DNA of 9,660 nt from Acidimicrobiia bacterium. GTDB lineage: Bacteria; Actinomycetota; Acidimicrobiia; Acidimicrobiales; Ilumatobacteraceae. How positions within the stretch are numbered: position 1 is the stretch's first letter; each line of letters starts with the position of its first letter. Location: assembly GCA_010030605.1 (NCBI GenBank), contig RHCK01000037.1, forward strand, positions 1 to 9,660, in the 5' to 3' direction. Of the stretch, positions 1-7,252 are shown piece by piece. The translations under genes and the position numbers were made by a program. Below the pieces are notes generated by a model that did no database searches, was not told the origin of the DNA, and saw nothing but the letters and a program-made list of their open reading frames with translations.

Positions 1-26
1 TCATGACCAGCGAGGAGACGTCCGGA

Positions 27-899
27 TCAACCGACGTACACTCCCAAACCGAAGATGACGACCCACACGAGCCCGAGCGCCTGCAACGTTCGATCGGCCG
101 TGAACACGTCCTCGGGAGCCGCTCCTTGGCCCTGTTCGAGCACCAGCAGGTACCGGAGTAGCGCTCCCAACATGGGCACGATCGACAACTCGTAGAACGG
201 CCATGTGGCACCGGAAATTTCCTTGGTGGCGAACGCCCACGTGCAATAGGCCACCAACGTCGCGGCCAAACTCACCGACAAAACGATGCGCAAGTACCCG
301 AGGCTGTACTCGGTCAAGGCCACGCGGGTTTCGCCAACATTCTCGCCGGCATCGCGCAGCTCGGCATATCGCTTGCCGGTGACGATGAAGAGTGCTCCGA
401 AACTGGCGCACAAAAGGAACCAGGTGCTCATCTCCACACCCGATGCCTCGGCGCCGGCGATCGCGCGCAACACGAAACCGGCGGCCACCGCCATCAGGTC
501 GAGCACCGGCTCGTGCTTCAACACCACCGAATAGGAGACCGTCAACGCCACGTACACGCTCACCGCGACACCACACCGCCAATCGGGAACGAACGCGATC
601 GCCACACCGCCCAAAAGAAGAATCGTTCCGATCAGACGGGCGCTCGTCATCGACACCGCACCCGACGCGATGGGCCGCGCACGTTTGCGCGGATGCGCAC
701 GATCGGCTTCCACATCGAGGATGTCGTTCCAGTAATAGGTTCCACTGGCCGCCATGCTCAGAGCGACGAAGGCCACCAAGGTGGGCCACAGTGCTGACCA
801 CTCGTTCAACACACCGGCGGCGCCGGGAGCCGCGAAGACGAGAACGTTCTTGACCCACTGCTTGGGACGAGCCTCTCTCAGGTGTGCGCGTGCGCTCAT
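27..899 (-). CDS. ubiA: UbiA-family decaprenyl-phosphate phosphoribosyltransferase (DPPR synthase)
   Basis: A 290-residue polytopic membrane protein of the UbiA prenyltransferase superfamily. The N-terminus RPKQWVKN (11-18), the first Asp-rich motif NDILDVEAD (58-66) followed by HPRKRARPIASG (69-80), and the second conserved loop YSVVLKHEPVLD (123-134) with GFVLRAIAG (141-149) are the pattern of the group containing mycobacterial Rv3806c. That enzyme transfers 5-phosphoribose from PRPP to decaprenyl phosphate, the first step towards decaprenyl-phosphoryl arabinose. Hydrophobic segments lie around 38-53, 88-104, 109-125, 160-174, 205-224, 236-254 and 273-288. The ATG at 899 is chosen because it overlaps the stop of the upstream HAD gene (ATGA) and gives the expected N-terminus; a longer reading frame to 1037 only adds a low-complexity shadow. 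No Shine-Dalgarno is evident, so translation is probably coupled. The family is clear; the exact polyprenyl and pentose substrates are inferred. Confidence 0.88.
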   Translation of the reverse strand: MSARAHLREARPKQWVKNVLVFAAPGAAGVLNEWSALWPTLVAFVALSMAASGTYYWNDILDVEADRAHPRKRARPIASGAVSMTSARLIGTILLLGGVAIAFVPDWRCGVAVSVYVALTVSYSVVLKHEPVLDLMAVAAGFVLRAIAGAEASGVEMSTWFLLCASFGALFIVTGKRYAELRDAGENVGETRVALTEYSLGYLRIVLSVSLAATLVAYCTWAFATKEISGATWPFYELSIVPMLGALLRYLLVLEQGQGAAPEDVFTADRTLQALGLVWVVIFGLGVYVG

Positions 900-1549
900 G
901 CCGCCACCGGTTCGGTCGTGATCGGGTCCCGCCCCACGCGCACCGGCACGTTGGCCATTGCCAACATCTGGTCGTCTCCCGCCGAATCGCCGTACGCGAA
1001 CAATCGAGCACCCACCAGCCCATGTTTGGTCATCCAATCGCGCAGACGACGCTCTTTCTCGATGCCGCGACAGTTGCGCCCCTTGATGCGTCCGGTGCAG
1101 GAACCACCGTTTCCGACCTCGATCTCGGTGGCCAACACATCATCACAACCGAGCATGCGTGCCAAGTGCTCCAGATAGTCCCGGTACGACGCCGACACGA
1201 GGACGATCCGATGACCTTGTTCGCGATGCCATCGCAAACGTTGAACCGTGTCCGAGCGCAACCAGGCTGGAAAGACTCGAGTTGCGAAACGTTCCGCCGA
1301 CGACCGCACGACTTCAGCCGAACGACCAGCCACCGCGGCCGCGGTCACCAAGCCCTTCACCGTGTCGCGATCGCGTCGAAGAATCGCCATCGTGAGCGGA
1401 ACGATGCGTCGAGCGAGACCGAGGTACCAACGCCACCCGGCGATCTCTTTCAGGAAGGGAACCACGCAGTCGCGTCGCGTCAAGGTGCAGTCGACGTCGA
1501 AAGCCGCAATGGTGGTCGTCGCGTCACCGTGGACGTCGGGCGCGTTCAT
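896..1549 (-). CDS. HAD-IB family phosphatase (SerB-like), coupled to the UbiA gene
   Basis: A 217-residue soluble haloacid-dehalogenase superfamily hydrolase. Motif I is FDVDCTLT, with nucleophile D18, acid/base D20 and T22; motif II is S119 in VLVSAS; a motif III lysine is probably K165 in GIEKERRL; motif IV is GDSAGDD (187-193) with D188, D192 and D193 for Mg2+. The helical cap lies at about 30-105, as in SerB-type HAD-IB enzymes. All catalytic residues are present, so it should be an active phosphomonoesterase. The substrate cannot be read from sequence; phosphoserine is possible. However, the stop codon overlaps the start of the DPPR synthase gene, so 5'-dephosphorylation of decaprenyl-phosphoryl 5-phosphoribose is an attractive role; mycobacteria use a PAP2-type protein there. 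The start is 11 nt after the aroA stop; no strong ribosome site precedes it. Confidence 0.85.
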   Translation of the reverse strand: MNAPDVHGDATTTIAAFDVDCTLTRRDCVVPFLKEIAGWRWYLGLARRIVPLTMAILRRDRDTVKGLVTAAAVAGRSAEVVRSSAERFATRVFPAWLRSDTVQRLRWHREQGHRIVLVSASYRDYLEHLARMLGCDDVLATEIEVGNGGSCTGRIKGRNCRGIEKERRLRDWMTKHGLVGARLFAYGDSAGDDQMLAMANVPVRVGRDPITTEPVAA

Positions 1550-1560
1550 CGGAGTCGAGT

Positions 1561-2844
1561 TTACCGATGGACGTCACCCAGAAGGGCGGTTCTCACGTTC
1601 CACCATTCGGGCCAACTCTTGGCGACCACCGATGGATCGTCGACCGAGACACCCGGCACGACGAGGCCCAGCAACGACCACGCCATGGCTAATCGATGAT
1701 CATCATGAACCAACAAAGGAGCGCCGTGATAGGTCGAAGTTGGTGTCGGCTCGATGCGCAGTCCATCGTCCTCCTCGACCGCCGAGCAGCCAATCGCGAC
1801 GAGACCTCTCACCAGATCCCCGATGCGATCGCTTTCCTTGCGTCGAATGAACCCGACACCGGTGATACGGGTGGTCGACGTCGCACAGGCGGCCACGGCG
1901 GCCACCGTCGGCACCAGGTCGGAGATTTCCGACATATCAATGTCGACACCGCGCAAAGAGTTCGAACCGGTCACCGTCGTCGATGATTTCGTGCGTTTCA
2001 CCGAACAGCCCATTGATTCCATGATGTCGGCGAATCGCGCGTCTCCCTGCAACGCGTCCTCCCCCAATCCGTCGACTCGCACTGACCCACCGGTGATCGC
2101 CGCCGCCGCCAACGGATACGAGGCCGACGATGCATCGGCTTCGATGTGGTAATCGCAACCAACGTACGACGACGGTTCGATACCGATTCCACGATCACCG
2201 ACCGTGATGCCCGAAGCACCGAAAGACGACATCACCGACGCCGTGATGGCCACGTACGGGCGAGACACGAGTGGGGTCGTCAATTCGATGCGCAACCCGT
2301 CGTCGAGCAACGGACCAATCATCATCAGAGCCGACACGAATTGACTCGACACGTCACCACGAAGTCGCACGACGCCGCCGGATAATTCCCCTCGCGCGAC
2401 CGCCACCGGCAAACAACCACCGTCGGACGTGAGGTTCGCCCCGAGGCTTCGCAACGCATCATGGAGGTCGCTCATCGGACGACGCCGTAGGGCCTCCCCG
2501 CCCGTGACGGTGCTCGTTGCATCACCCAACGCGGCCACGGCCGTCATGAAGCGCGACGTCGTACCGGCCAAACGAGCGTCCAGAACACCGCCTCCGCGAA
2601 CTCGACCGTCTCCACCCTCGATCGTGGCGACCTCACCGGACGTCGAAACTCTCACGCCCAGGGCGAGAAGGCAGTCGATCATCGCCGCGGTGTCCTCACC
2701 GGGAGCCACGTTCCTCAACGTCGACGTCCCACGAGCCAACGCGGCACAGACCAAGGCGCGATTCGCGATGCTCTTCGATCCCGGAACGGTCACCGTCGCG
2801 CGGACCGGTCCCGCGGCGGTGGGCAGGGGCGCCGACGACTCCAT
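1561..2844 (-). CDS. aroA: 3-phosphoshikimate 1-carboxyvinyltransferase (EPSP synthase)
   Basis: A 427-residue cytoplasmic enzyme of normal family length that joins shikimate 3-phosphate and PEP to give EPSP, the penultimate step to chorismate. Visible motifs in order: VPGSKSIANRA (20-30) with substrate-binding K24, S25 and R29; AGTTSRF (93-99), the phosphate-binding loop; RRRPMSDL (120-127); SSQFVSAL (166-173); EADASSASYPLAA (235-247); catalytic Asp in EISDLVPT (D309); RRKESDRI (334-341) with E337 and R340; DDHRLAM (381-387) with R384; and K409 near the C-terminus (VAKSWPEW). The equivalents of the E. coli catalytic Asp313, Glu341 and Lys411 are present. The ATG at 2844 lies one base after the tyrA stop, and AroA homologues start there; the frame is open for 50 more codons upstream, but those lie over the tyrA end. 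Lacking an obvious Shine-Dalgarno, it is probably translated by coupling to tyrA. Confidence 0.96.
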   Translation of the reverse strand: MESSAPLPTAAGPVRATVTVPGSKSIANRALVCAALARGTSTLRNVAPGEDTAAMIDCLLALGVRVSTSGEVATIEGGDGRVRGGGVLDARLAGTTSRFMTAVAALGDATSTVTGGEALRRRPMSDLHDALRSLGANLTSDGGCLPVAVARGELSGGVVRLRGDVSSQFVSALMMIGPLLDDGLRIELTTPLVSRPYVAITASVMSSFGASGITVGDRGIGIEPSSYVGCDYHIEADASSASYPLAAAAITGGSVRVDGLGEDALQGDARFADIMESMGCSVKRTKSSTTVTGSNSLRGVDIDMSEISDLVPTVAAVAACATSTTRITGVGFIRRKESDRIGDLVRGLVAIGCSAVEEDDGLRIEPTPTSTYHGAPLLVHDDHRLAMAWSLLGLVVPGVSVDDPSVVAKSWPEWWNVRTALLGDVHR

Positions 2845-2845
2845 G

Positions 2846-3925
2846 TCAGTCCAATCGTTGGATCGCTGGTCGGAATCCGCGAGCCAGCAGACCCCCTCGG
2901 AAGAGTTCCGCGTTCGCGCTGTCCACCAGAACCACCGCCACACCACGATCTCCTTCGACCGAGTGCACGACCTCGAAGTTCGCGATGTTGACACCGATCT
3001 CCGCTGCCAACGTGAACACCTCGGCCGCCGCGCCCGGACGGTCGGGAATGGGGATTCGGACCTCGGAAAGTTCCGAGGGCATCTTGATACGGCTCGGAAG
3101 GTTCGAACGCGCTTCGCGCGCTGTGGTCAATCGGGCGAGAAGTTGTGCGCGATCACCCTCGGCCACGATGGACTTCATCGACGACAATCCATCGATGAGC
3201 ATCGTCAAGGTGGCCACGATCGCCTCACGATTCTCGTTGCAGATGTCGAGCCAAATCGCCGGGTGACCGGAGGCGATTCTCGTCATGTCGCGAAATCCGC
3301 CCGCCGCCAAGCGCAACAATGCCGCGTGTTCGGTGGCCCGCGATCCGGCAACTCCCATGAGCGTGGCCGCGGTGAGATGCGGAACGTGGCTCACGACGGC
3401 CACCAATTCGTCGTGTCGCGCGGGGTCCAGACCCACGACTTCGGCACCCAGATCGTTCACGATGGCGGCCACCGTCGAGAAAGCAGCGTCCGACGTGCCA
3501 CTGGTGGGCGTCAAAACCCACACCGCGCCGGCGAAGAGGTCGGGATCCGCGCCGTCGAGACCCTCGAGTTCACTACCGGCCATCGGGTGGCCACCAATGA
3601 ACCGAGCATCGCCGATGGCTCCGCACACCGCCGTCTTCACACTTCCGACGTCGGTGACCACTCCGGAGGTTTCGACCAGTGCGCGTCGCACTTGGTCCAC
3701 CACGGCCATCACCGGCACCGCAACGAACGTGATCTCGGCGGCGGGGTCGAGGCCGGCGGCGGAGATGATGCCACGAGACAACGCCTCGGCCACCCGACCT
3801 TGATCGTTGTCATCGCCACTGATCACCCAACCTCGATCGCGCAATGCGACACAGATCGAACCGCCGATCAGGCCCAGTCCAAGCACATTGGCGCGACGGC
3901 CGGCGGTGGGCGAACTCAGACTCAT
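2846..3925 (-). CDS. tyrA: Prephenate dehydrogenase with C-terminal ACT domain
   Basis: A 359-residue protein that oxidatively decarboxylates prephenate (or arogenate) on the way to tyrosine. The Rossmann fold carries VLGLGLIGGS (14-23); acidic residues D38/D39 end the second strand, which favours NAD+ over NADP+ by family rule. Further motifs are TDVGSVK (91-97), GGHPMAGSE (111-119), the catalytic His in SHVPHL (H180) and GFRDMTRIA (210-218). Residues from about 286 to 358 form an ACT domain beginning EVRIPIPDRPGAAAEVF, which suggests allosteric feedback by an aromatic amino acid. The ATG at 3925 overlaps the rluB stop (ATGA); a GAGGG run lies only 2 nt upstream, closer than usual for a ribosome site, so coupling is likely. 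The frame remains open to 4006, but the extra 27 residues lie within rluB. Pairing with aroA fits a small aromatic-biosynthesis block. Confidence 0.95.
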   Translation of the reverse strand: MSLSSPTAGRRANVLGLGLIGGSICVALRDRGWVISGDDNDQGRVAEALSRGIISAAGLDPAAEITFVAVPVMAVVDQVRRALVETSGVVTDVGSVKTAVCGAIGDARFIGGHPMAGSELEGLDGADPDLFAGAVWVLTPTSGTSDAAFSTVAAIVNDLGAEVVGLDPARHDELVAVVSHVPHLTAATLMGVAGSRATEHAALLRLAAGGFRDMTRIASGHPAIWLDICNENREAIVATLTMLIDGLSSMKSIVAEGDRAQLLARLTTAREARSNLPSRIKMPSELSEVRIPIPDRPGAAAEVFTLAAEIGVNIANFEVVHSVEGDRGVAVVLVDSANAELFRGGLLARGFRPAIQRLD

Positions 3926-4722
3926 CGCCCTCGATCGTACTTGCGAGTTTCCTCGGCCACCGCCTCGGTTAGGGCTCGCAGTTCCTCCATCGACAATTCG
4001 CGCCACTCACCGGGACGTAACGACCGATCGCTGATCGGTCCGATGCGCACTCGCACCAACCGACGCACCGGATGACCGACGGCGTCGCACATCCGTCGCA
4101 CCTGTCGGTTACGTCCCTCGTGAATGACGATCCGCAACACGCCGGTCTCGGGCTGGCTCACCTTGGCCGGGGCGGTCGGTCCGTCGTCCAACTCGACTCC
4201 ATCACGGAGTCGCTTCAGTTGGCTCGATGTCACCTCGCCCCCATCCACTTCGGCCAGGTACTCCTTCTCGACTCCGTGACTGGGATGAGCGATCATGTTG
4301 GCGAGGTCACCGTCGTTGGTCAGCAGAATCAATCCCTCGGTGTCGGCGTCGAGTCGACCAACCGAAAACACCCGTGGTTCGGGAGGAACGATGTCGATGA
4401 CGATCGGACGACCGTGCGTGTCGCTCGACGTGGTCACCACACCGGTCGGCTTGTTCACGAGGTAGTAGACGAGTCCCGGTCTCGCTCCGACCGGCACGCC
4501 ATCCACCTCGATCCGATCGGTCTCGACTTGCACTCTCCGACCGAGCCCCGCGACTTCTCCGTTCACACTCACGCGACCGGCCGCGATGATCTCCTCGCAC
4601 ACGCGACGCGAGCCGAAGCCGAGTCGAGCGAGCACCTTCTGCAAACGGTCGCCTTGGGGAAGCAGCTTCGACTTGGCCGCCAACTGCTCCCACAGCGGAG
4701 GTTCGGGACGGCGGTCGACCAT
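3922..4722 (-). CDS. rluB: 23S rRNA pseudouridine synthase, RluB/RsuA family
   Basis: A 266-residue RNA-modifying enzyme. An S4 RNA-binding domain covers about 25-72 (DRLQKVLARLGFGSRRVCEE then VSVNGEVAGLGRRV), followed by the RsuA/RluB/E/F catalytic domain with YYLVNKPTG (86-94), the catalytic aspartate D125 in GRLDADTEGL (122-131), LLTNDGDLA and the late motif HEGRNRQVRRM (201-211). It should isomerise a uridine in the peptidyl-transferase region of 23S rRNA (position 2605 in E. coli numbering for RluB). The exact site, or an RsuA-like 16S role, cannot be decided from sequence, but the position directly behind scpB is where Gram-positive bacteria keep their RluB. The ATG at 4722 follows the scpB stop by 2 nt; the frame is open further upstream but only as a shadow of scpB. 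Confidence 0.9.
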   Translation of the reverse strand: MVDRRPEPPLWEQLAAKSKLLPQGDRLQKVLARLGFGSRRVCEEIIAAGRVSVNGEVAGLGRRVQVETDRIEVDGVPVGARPGLVYYLVNKPTGVVTTSSDTHGRPIVIDIVPPEPRVFSVGRLDADTEGLILLTNDGDLANMIAHPSHGVEKEYLAEVDGGEVTSSQLKRLRDGVELDDGPTAPAKVSQPETGVLRIVIHEGRNRQVRRMCDAVGHPVRRLVRVRIGPISDRSLRPGEWRELSMEELRALTEAVAEETRKYDRGR

Positions 4723-4724
4723 TT

Positions 4725-5369
4725 TCAGAGTTCGGTGACCGGCGCCGGACCATCGGTCGTCGGAACATCGACGACGTGCGGAATGCGCAATCCCTCTTCG
4801 AGCGCCTCGACCACGTCCGCTCCGGGGACGAACTCGGCGATGGCCGGAAGATCGGCGATGGAGTTGATGCCCAACTTTTCGAGAAACGCCGGAGTGGTTC
4901 CCCACATCACGGCCTGACCGGGCCCCGGGTCACGCCCCACCTGGTCGATGTAACCACGACCCTGCAAGGTTCGCATCACGCCATCGGGGTCGACGCCGCG
5001 GATGGCGGCCACCTGGGCTCGCGAGATCGGTTGCTTGTACGCAATGATCGCCAACGTCTCGAGAGCCGCGCCCGACAAACGCGCTCGCTGTCCGTCGAGG
5101 ATGTAGCGCTCCACGTAGGCCGCCACGTCGGGGTGACTCTGATAGCGGTAACCGCCAGCCACTTGAACCAGCTGGAAGCCGTGTCCCGCGTCGTCGTACG
5201 CACTCGCCAACGATTCGCACAACGAGGTCACGACATCGATCGGCTGTTCCAGAATCTGGGCCAACAATTCGGGCGACACCGGTTCGGAGGCCACCAGAAT
5301 GATGGCTTCGAGCGCGCGAACCAACTGGGCGTCGATCGCTCCGCTCTGATTGTCGTCGTTGTCCGTCAT
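4725..5369 (-). CDS. scpB: Segregation and condensation protein B
   Basis: A 214-residue winged-helix protein, the kleisin-associated partner of ScpA in the bacterial SMC (condensin) complex acting on the nucleoid. It starts with an acidic tail, then a first winged helix (about 15-95, VRALEAIILVASEPVSPELL) and a second one carrying the strongly conserved family block LSGAALETLAIIAYKQPISR (98-117), AAIRGVDPDG (121-130), LQGRGYIDQVGRDPGPGQ (135-152) and TPAFLEKLGINSIADLP (159-175). The ATG at 5369 is 8 nt after the scpA stop, with a GAGAG stretch 3 nt before it, a weak ribosome site that overlaps the scpA stop. The C-terminal 30 residues are low-complexity and probably disordered, which is usual. 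Confidence 0.96.
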   Translation of the reverse strand: MTDNDDNQSGAIDAQLVRALEAIILVASEPVSPELLAQILEQPIDVVTSLCESLASAYDDAGHGFQLVQVAGGYRYQSHPDVAAYVERYILDGQRARLSGAALETLAIIAYKQPISRAQVAAIRGVDPDGVMRTLQGRGYIDQVGRDPGPGQAVMWGTTPAFLEKLGINSIADLPAIAEFVPGADVVEALEEGLRIPHVVDVPTTDGPAPVTEL

Positions 5370-5377
5370 GTGCTCTC

Positions 5378-6157
5378 TCAGCCTTCGTAGTCGTCGATCG
5401 GTATGGAACCGATCGCCATTGCCGCGTCATCGCCAACCCACACGATGTCGATGTCACCGAAACGCTCACCCTGATCGAGTTCCACGTACCCCTGTTTGAA
5501 GAGTTCGAGCAGAGCGAGGAAGCGAACGATCACTTCCATTCGTTCGGCAAAATCGGCGGTGAGTCGTCGGAAGCTGATGCGCCGGATCCGCGGCAATTCG
5601 TCCACCAATTCGGCCAAGGCGTCACTGACGCTGGCCTTGATCACCGCGACATGGAATAGGTCGACTTTCGGAACGACCTTCGGGGTGGTGGCGCGCACGT
5701 AGGCCGCATGAACCTGCTTCGGTTTCACACCCTCCAGAAGGTCGGGCATCAATTCGGCGAAACGTTCGTCGGGCCCGCATTTGCGGGCATACGTCCGGTC
5801 GGCGGCATCGGCCAAACGTCCGAACACCTGACCCACGTCCTTGAAGGTCTTGCACTCGAGCAACCGCGCGAGCAACAGGTCGCGCTCTTCCCAGAGAGCC
5901 AATTCCTCGTCGAGATCGACGTCCTCGCGTCCGGGCAACAGTCGCCGCGCCTTCAGTTCGACCAAGGTCGCCGCGATGAGCAGGAACTCGGTGGCCACCT
6001 CCAGATCGAGCGACTGCATGGCGGCCAACTCGGCGAGGTAGGCATCGACGATGACCGACAAGCTGACCTCGTAGATGTCGACCTGTTCTTTCAAGATCAG
6101 GTGCAACAGCAGGTCGAACGGCCCCTCGAACACGGGGGTGGAGACGTCGACAGCCAT
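5378..6157 (-). CDS. scpA: Segregation and condensation protein A (kleisin)
   Basis: A 259-residue kleisin that bridges the SMC ATPase heads and binds ScpB, functioning in chromosome condensation and segregation. The N-terminal SMC-neck-binding domain begins with VFEGPFDLLLHLILKEQVDI (9-28), continues through IVDAYLAEL and LIAATLVELKARRLLPG (60-76); the middle, about 80-165, is the charged ScpB-binding region; the C-terminal winged helix with FRRLTADFAERMEVIVRFLA (196-215) and LLELFKQGYVELDQ (216-229) binds the SMC cap. Two starts are possible. ATG 6157 gives the short N-terminus seen in the family and lies 7 nt behind a TAGCCT box, as expected for a leaderless message. ATG 6187 adds ten residues and has AGAAGG 4 nt upstream. 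I prefer 6157, with moderate certainty. It is the first gene of a seven-gene minus-strand operon. Confidence 0.95.
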   Translation of the reverse strand: MAVDVSTPVFEGPFDLLLHLILKEQVDIYEVSLSVIVDAYLAELAAMQSLDLEVATEFLLIAATLVELKARRLLPGREDVDLDEELALWEERDLLLARLLECKTFKDVGQVFGRLADAADRTYARKCGPDERFAELMPDLLEGVKPKQVHAAYVRATTPKVVPKVDLFHVAVIKASVSDALAELVDELPRIRRISFRRLTADFAERMEVIVRFLALLELFKQGYVELDQGERFGDIDIVWVGDDAAMAIGSIPIDDYEG

Positions 6158-6170
6158 GATGTCAAGGCTA
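6158..6170 (-). promoter_or_regulatory. Putative leaderless scpA promoter (-10 TAGCCT)
   Basis: On the minus strand TAGCCT (plus 6165-6170) fits the actinobacterial TANNNT -10 consensus and is followed by 7 nt (TGACATC) and then the ATG at 6157, so transcription would begin at or one base before the start codon. No clear -35 is visible at a 17-18 nt spacing (GGGTCC lies there). No ribosome site precedes this ATG. The call depends on the choice of the 6157 start. Confidence 0.45.
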
Positions 6171-6241
6171 ATCGGCGGGGCGAGCATGGACCCTTCTTCG
6201 CCGAGCCGTCAATACACCCTCGCCACACCAGTCGTCACCGT

Positions 6242-6253
6242 TAGCCTGACGCC
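6242..6253 (+). promoter_or_regulatory. Putative leaderless trpS promoter (-10 TAGCCT)
   Basis: TAGCCT (6242-6247) is followed by 6 nt and then GTG at 6254, so the predicted transcription start coincides with the G of the start codon. An in-frame TAG (6242-6244) forbids any longer protein, no other start codon lies between it and 6254, and there is no purine-rich ribosome site. The -35 position (6219-6224, CTCGCC) is poor. The same box, inverted, stands before scpA across the divergent spacer. Confidence 0.5.
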
Positions 6254-7246
6254 GTGACCCGCGTCTTGTCGTGCATCCAACCCACCGGAGTCGTCCACCT
6301 CGGCAATTACCTCGGCGCTCTTCGGAACTGGGTCAGTGGGCAACACGAATGCGATGCTTTTCACGGAATCGTCGATCTGCACGCCCTCACGGTCACCGAT
6401 CGTCCCGGGGTCGTCGGGCCGAGCACCCTCGACTTGGCGGCCACCCTGTTCGCCGTCGGGCTGGATCCCGAAATCGCCACGGTCTTCGTGCAGAGCCACG
6501 TGCCCGAGCACTCGCAACTCGGCTGGATCATGGAATGCACCGTCTCGTATGGCGAGCTCAGTCGCATGACCCAATTCAAGGACAAGGCTGCCAAACGAGA
6601 GGCCGATTTCGTCTCCGCCGGACTCTTCACGTATCCGGCGCTGCAGGCGGCCGACATTTTGTTGTACGACGCCGACGAAGTGCCGGTGGGCGAAGACCAG
6701 CGTCAGCACGTGGAGATCACCCGCGACATCGCCATGCGTTTCAACGGCCGGTTCGGGGACACCTTCGTTGTCCCCAAGGTGGTGACACCCAAAGCCGGAG
6801 CCAAGGTGACCGATCTCCAAGAGCCCACGGCCAAGATGTCGAAGTCTTCCAGCTCCGAAGCCGGAATCGTCTACCTTCTCGACGAGCCGGCCGCCATCAT
6901 GAAGAAGTTCAAGCGGGCGGTCACGGACTCCGACGGCGAGGTGCGTTTCGATCGCGCCAACAAACCCGGCGTCTCGAACCTCGTCGAGATCCTGGCGGCC
7001 TGCACCGGCCAATCACCGAACGACGTGGCCGGCCGCTACACGCAGTATGGGCCGTTGAAGAACGACGCCGGCGAAGCGGTGGTCGAATTGCTCACCCCGA
7101 TCCAACATCGCTATCGGGAACTCATGGGAGACCGCGCCGAACTGTCCCGCTTGTTGCGGGTCGGTGCCGACAAAGCACGCAACGTCGCATCGCGCACCTT
7201 GCAACGGGCCTACGACAACATCGGGCTCCTGCCGCTCGAGGGCTAA
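6254..7246 (+). CDS. trpS: Tryptophanyl-tRNA synthetase
   Basis: A 330-residue class Ic aminoacyl-tRNA synthetase that charges tRNA-Trp. The class I HIGH signature is HLGN (15-18) in QPTGVVHLGNYLGALRNW; GEDQRQHVEITRDIA (146-160) helps bind substrate; KMSKS is at 194-198; LVEILAACTG and the C-terminal RTLQRAYDNIGLLPL anticodon-binding helices complete it. Length and motif spacing are normal for bacterial TrpRS. The GTG at 6254 is fixed by an in-frame stop 9 nt upstream and by the conserved N-terminus. Residue 7 is Cys in VLSCIQPTG, where most family members known to me have Gly. It is the only plus-strand gene of the window, divergent from scpA and convergent with the sortase gene with 6 nt between the stops. 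Confidence 0.97.
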   Translation: MTRVLSCIQPTGVVHLGNYLGALRNWVSGQHECDAFHGIVDLHALTVTDRPGVVGPSTLDLAATLFAVGLDPEIATVFVQSHVPEHSQLGWIMECTVSYGELSRMTQFKDKAAKREADFVSAGLFTYPALQAADILLYDADEVPVGEDQRQHVEITRDIAMRFNGRFGDTFVVPKVVTPKAGAKVTDLQEPTAKMSKSSSSEAGIVYLLDEPAAIMKKFKRAVTDSDGEVRFDRANKPGVSNLVEILAACTGQSPNDVAGRYTQYGPLKNDAGEAVVELLTPIQHRYRELMGDRAELSRLLRVGADKARNVASRTLQRAYDNIGLLPLEG

Positions 7247-7252
7247 CGACGG

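Noticed and set aside
1..4. TCAT at the left edge, a possible minus-strand ATG of a next operon gene
   Set aside because: Only one codon is visible and no ribosome site precedes it, so a gene cannot be supported.
884..1699. A 271-codon plus-strand frame opposite the HAD gene
   Set aside because: It is antisense to an intact HAD-IB gene and shows no protein family features.
2429..4075. A 548-codon open frame on the plus strand opposite aroA, tyrA and rluB
   Set aside because: It is antisense to three well-recognised genes, its translation is rich in Arg, His and Asp with no recognisable domain, and long antisense frames are expected with high-GC codon bias.
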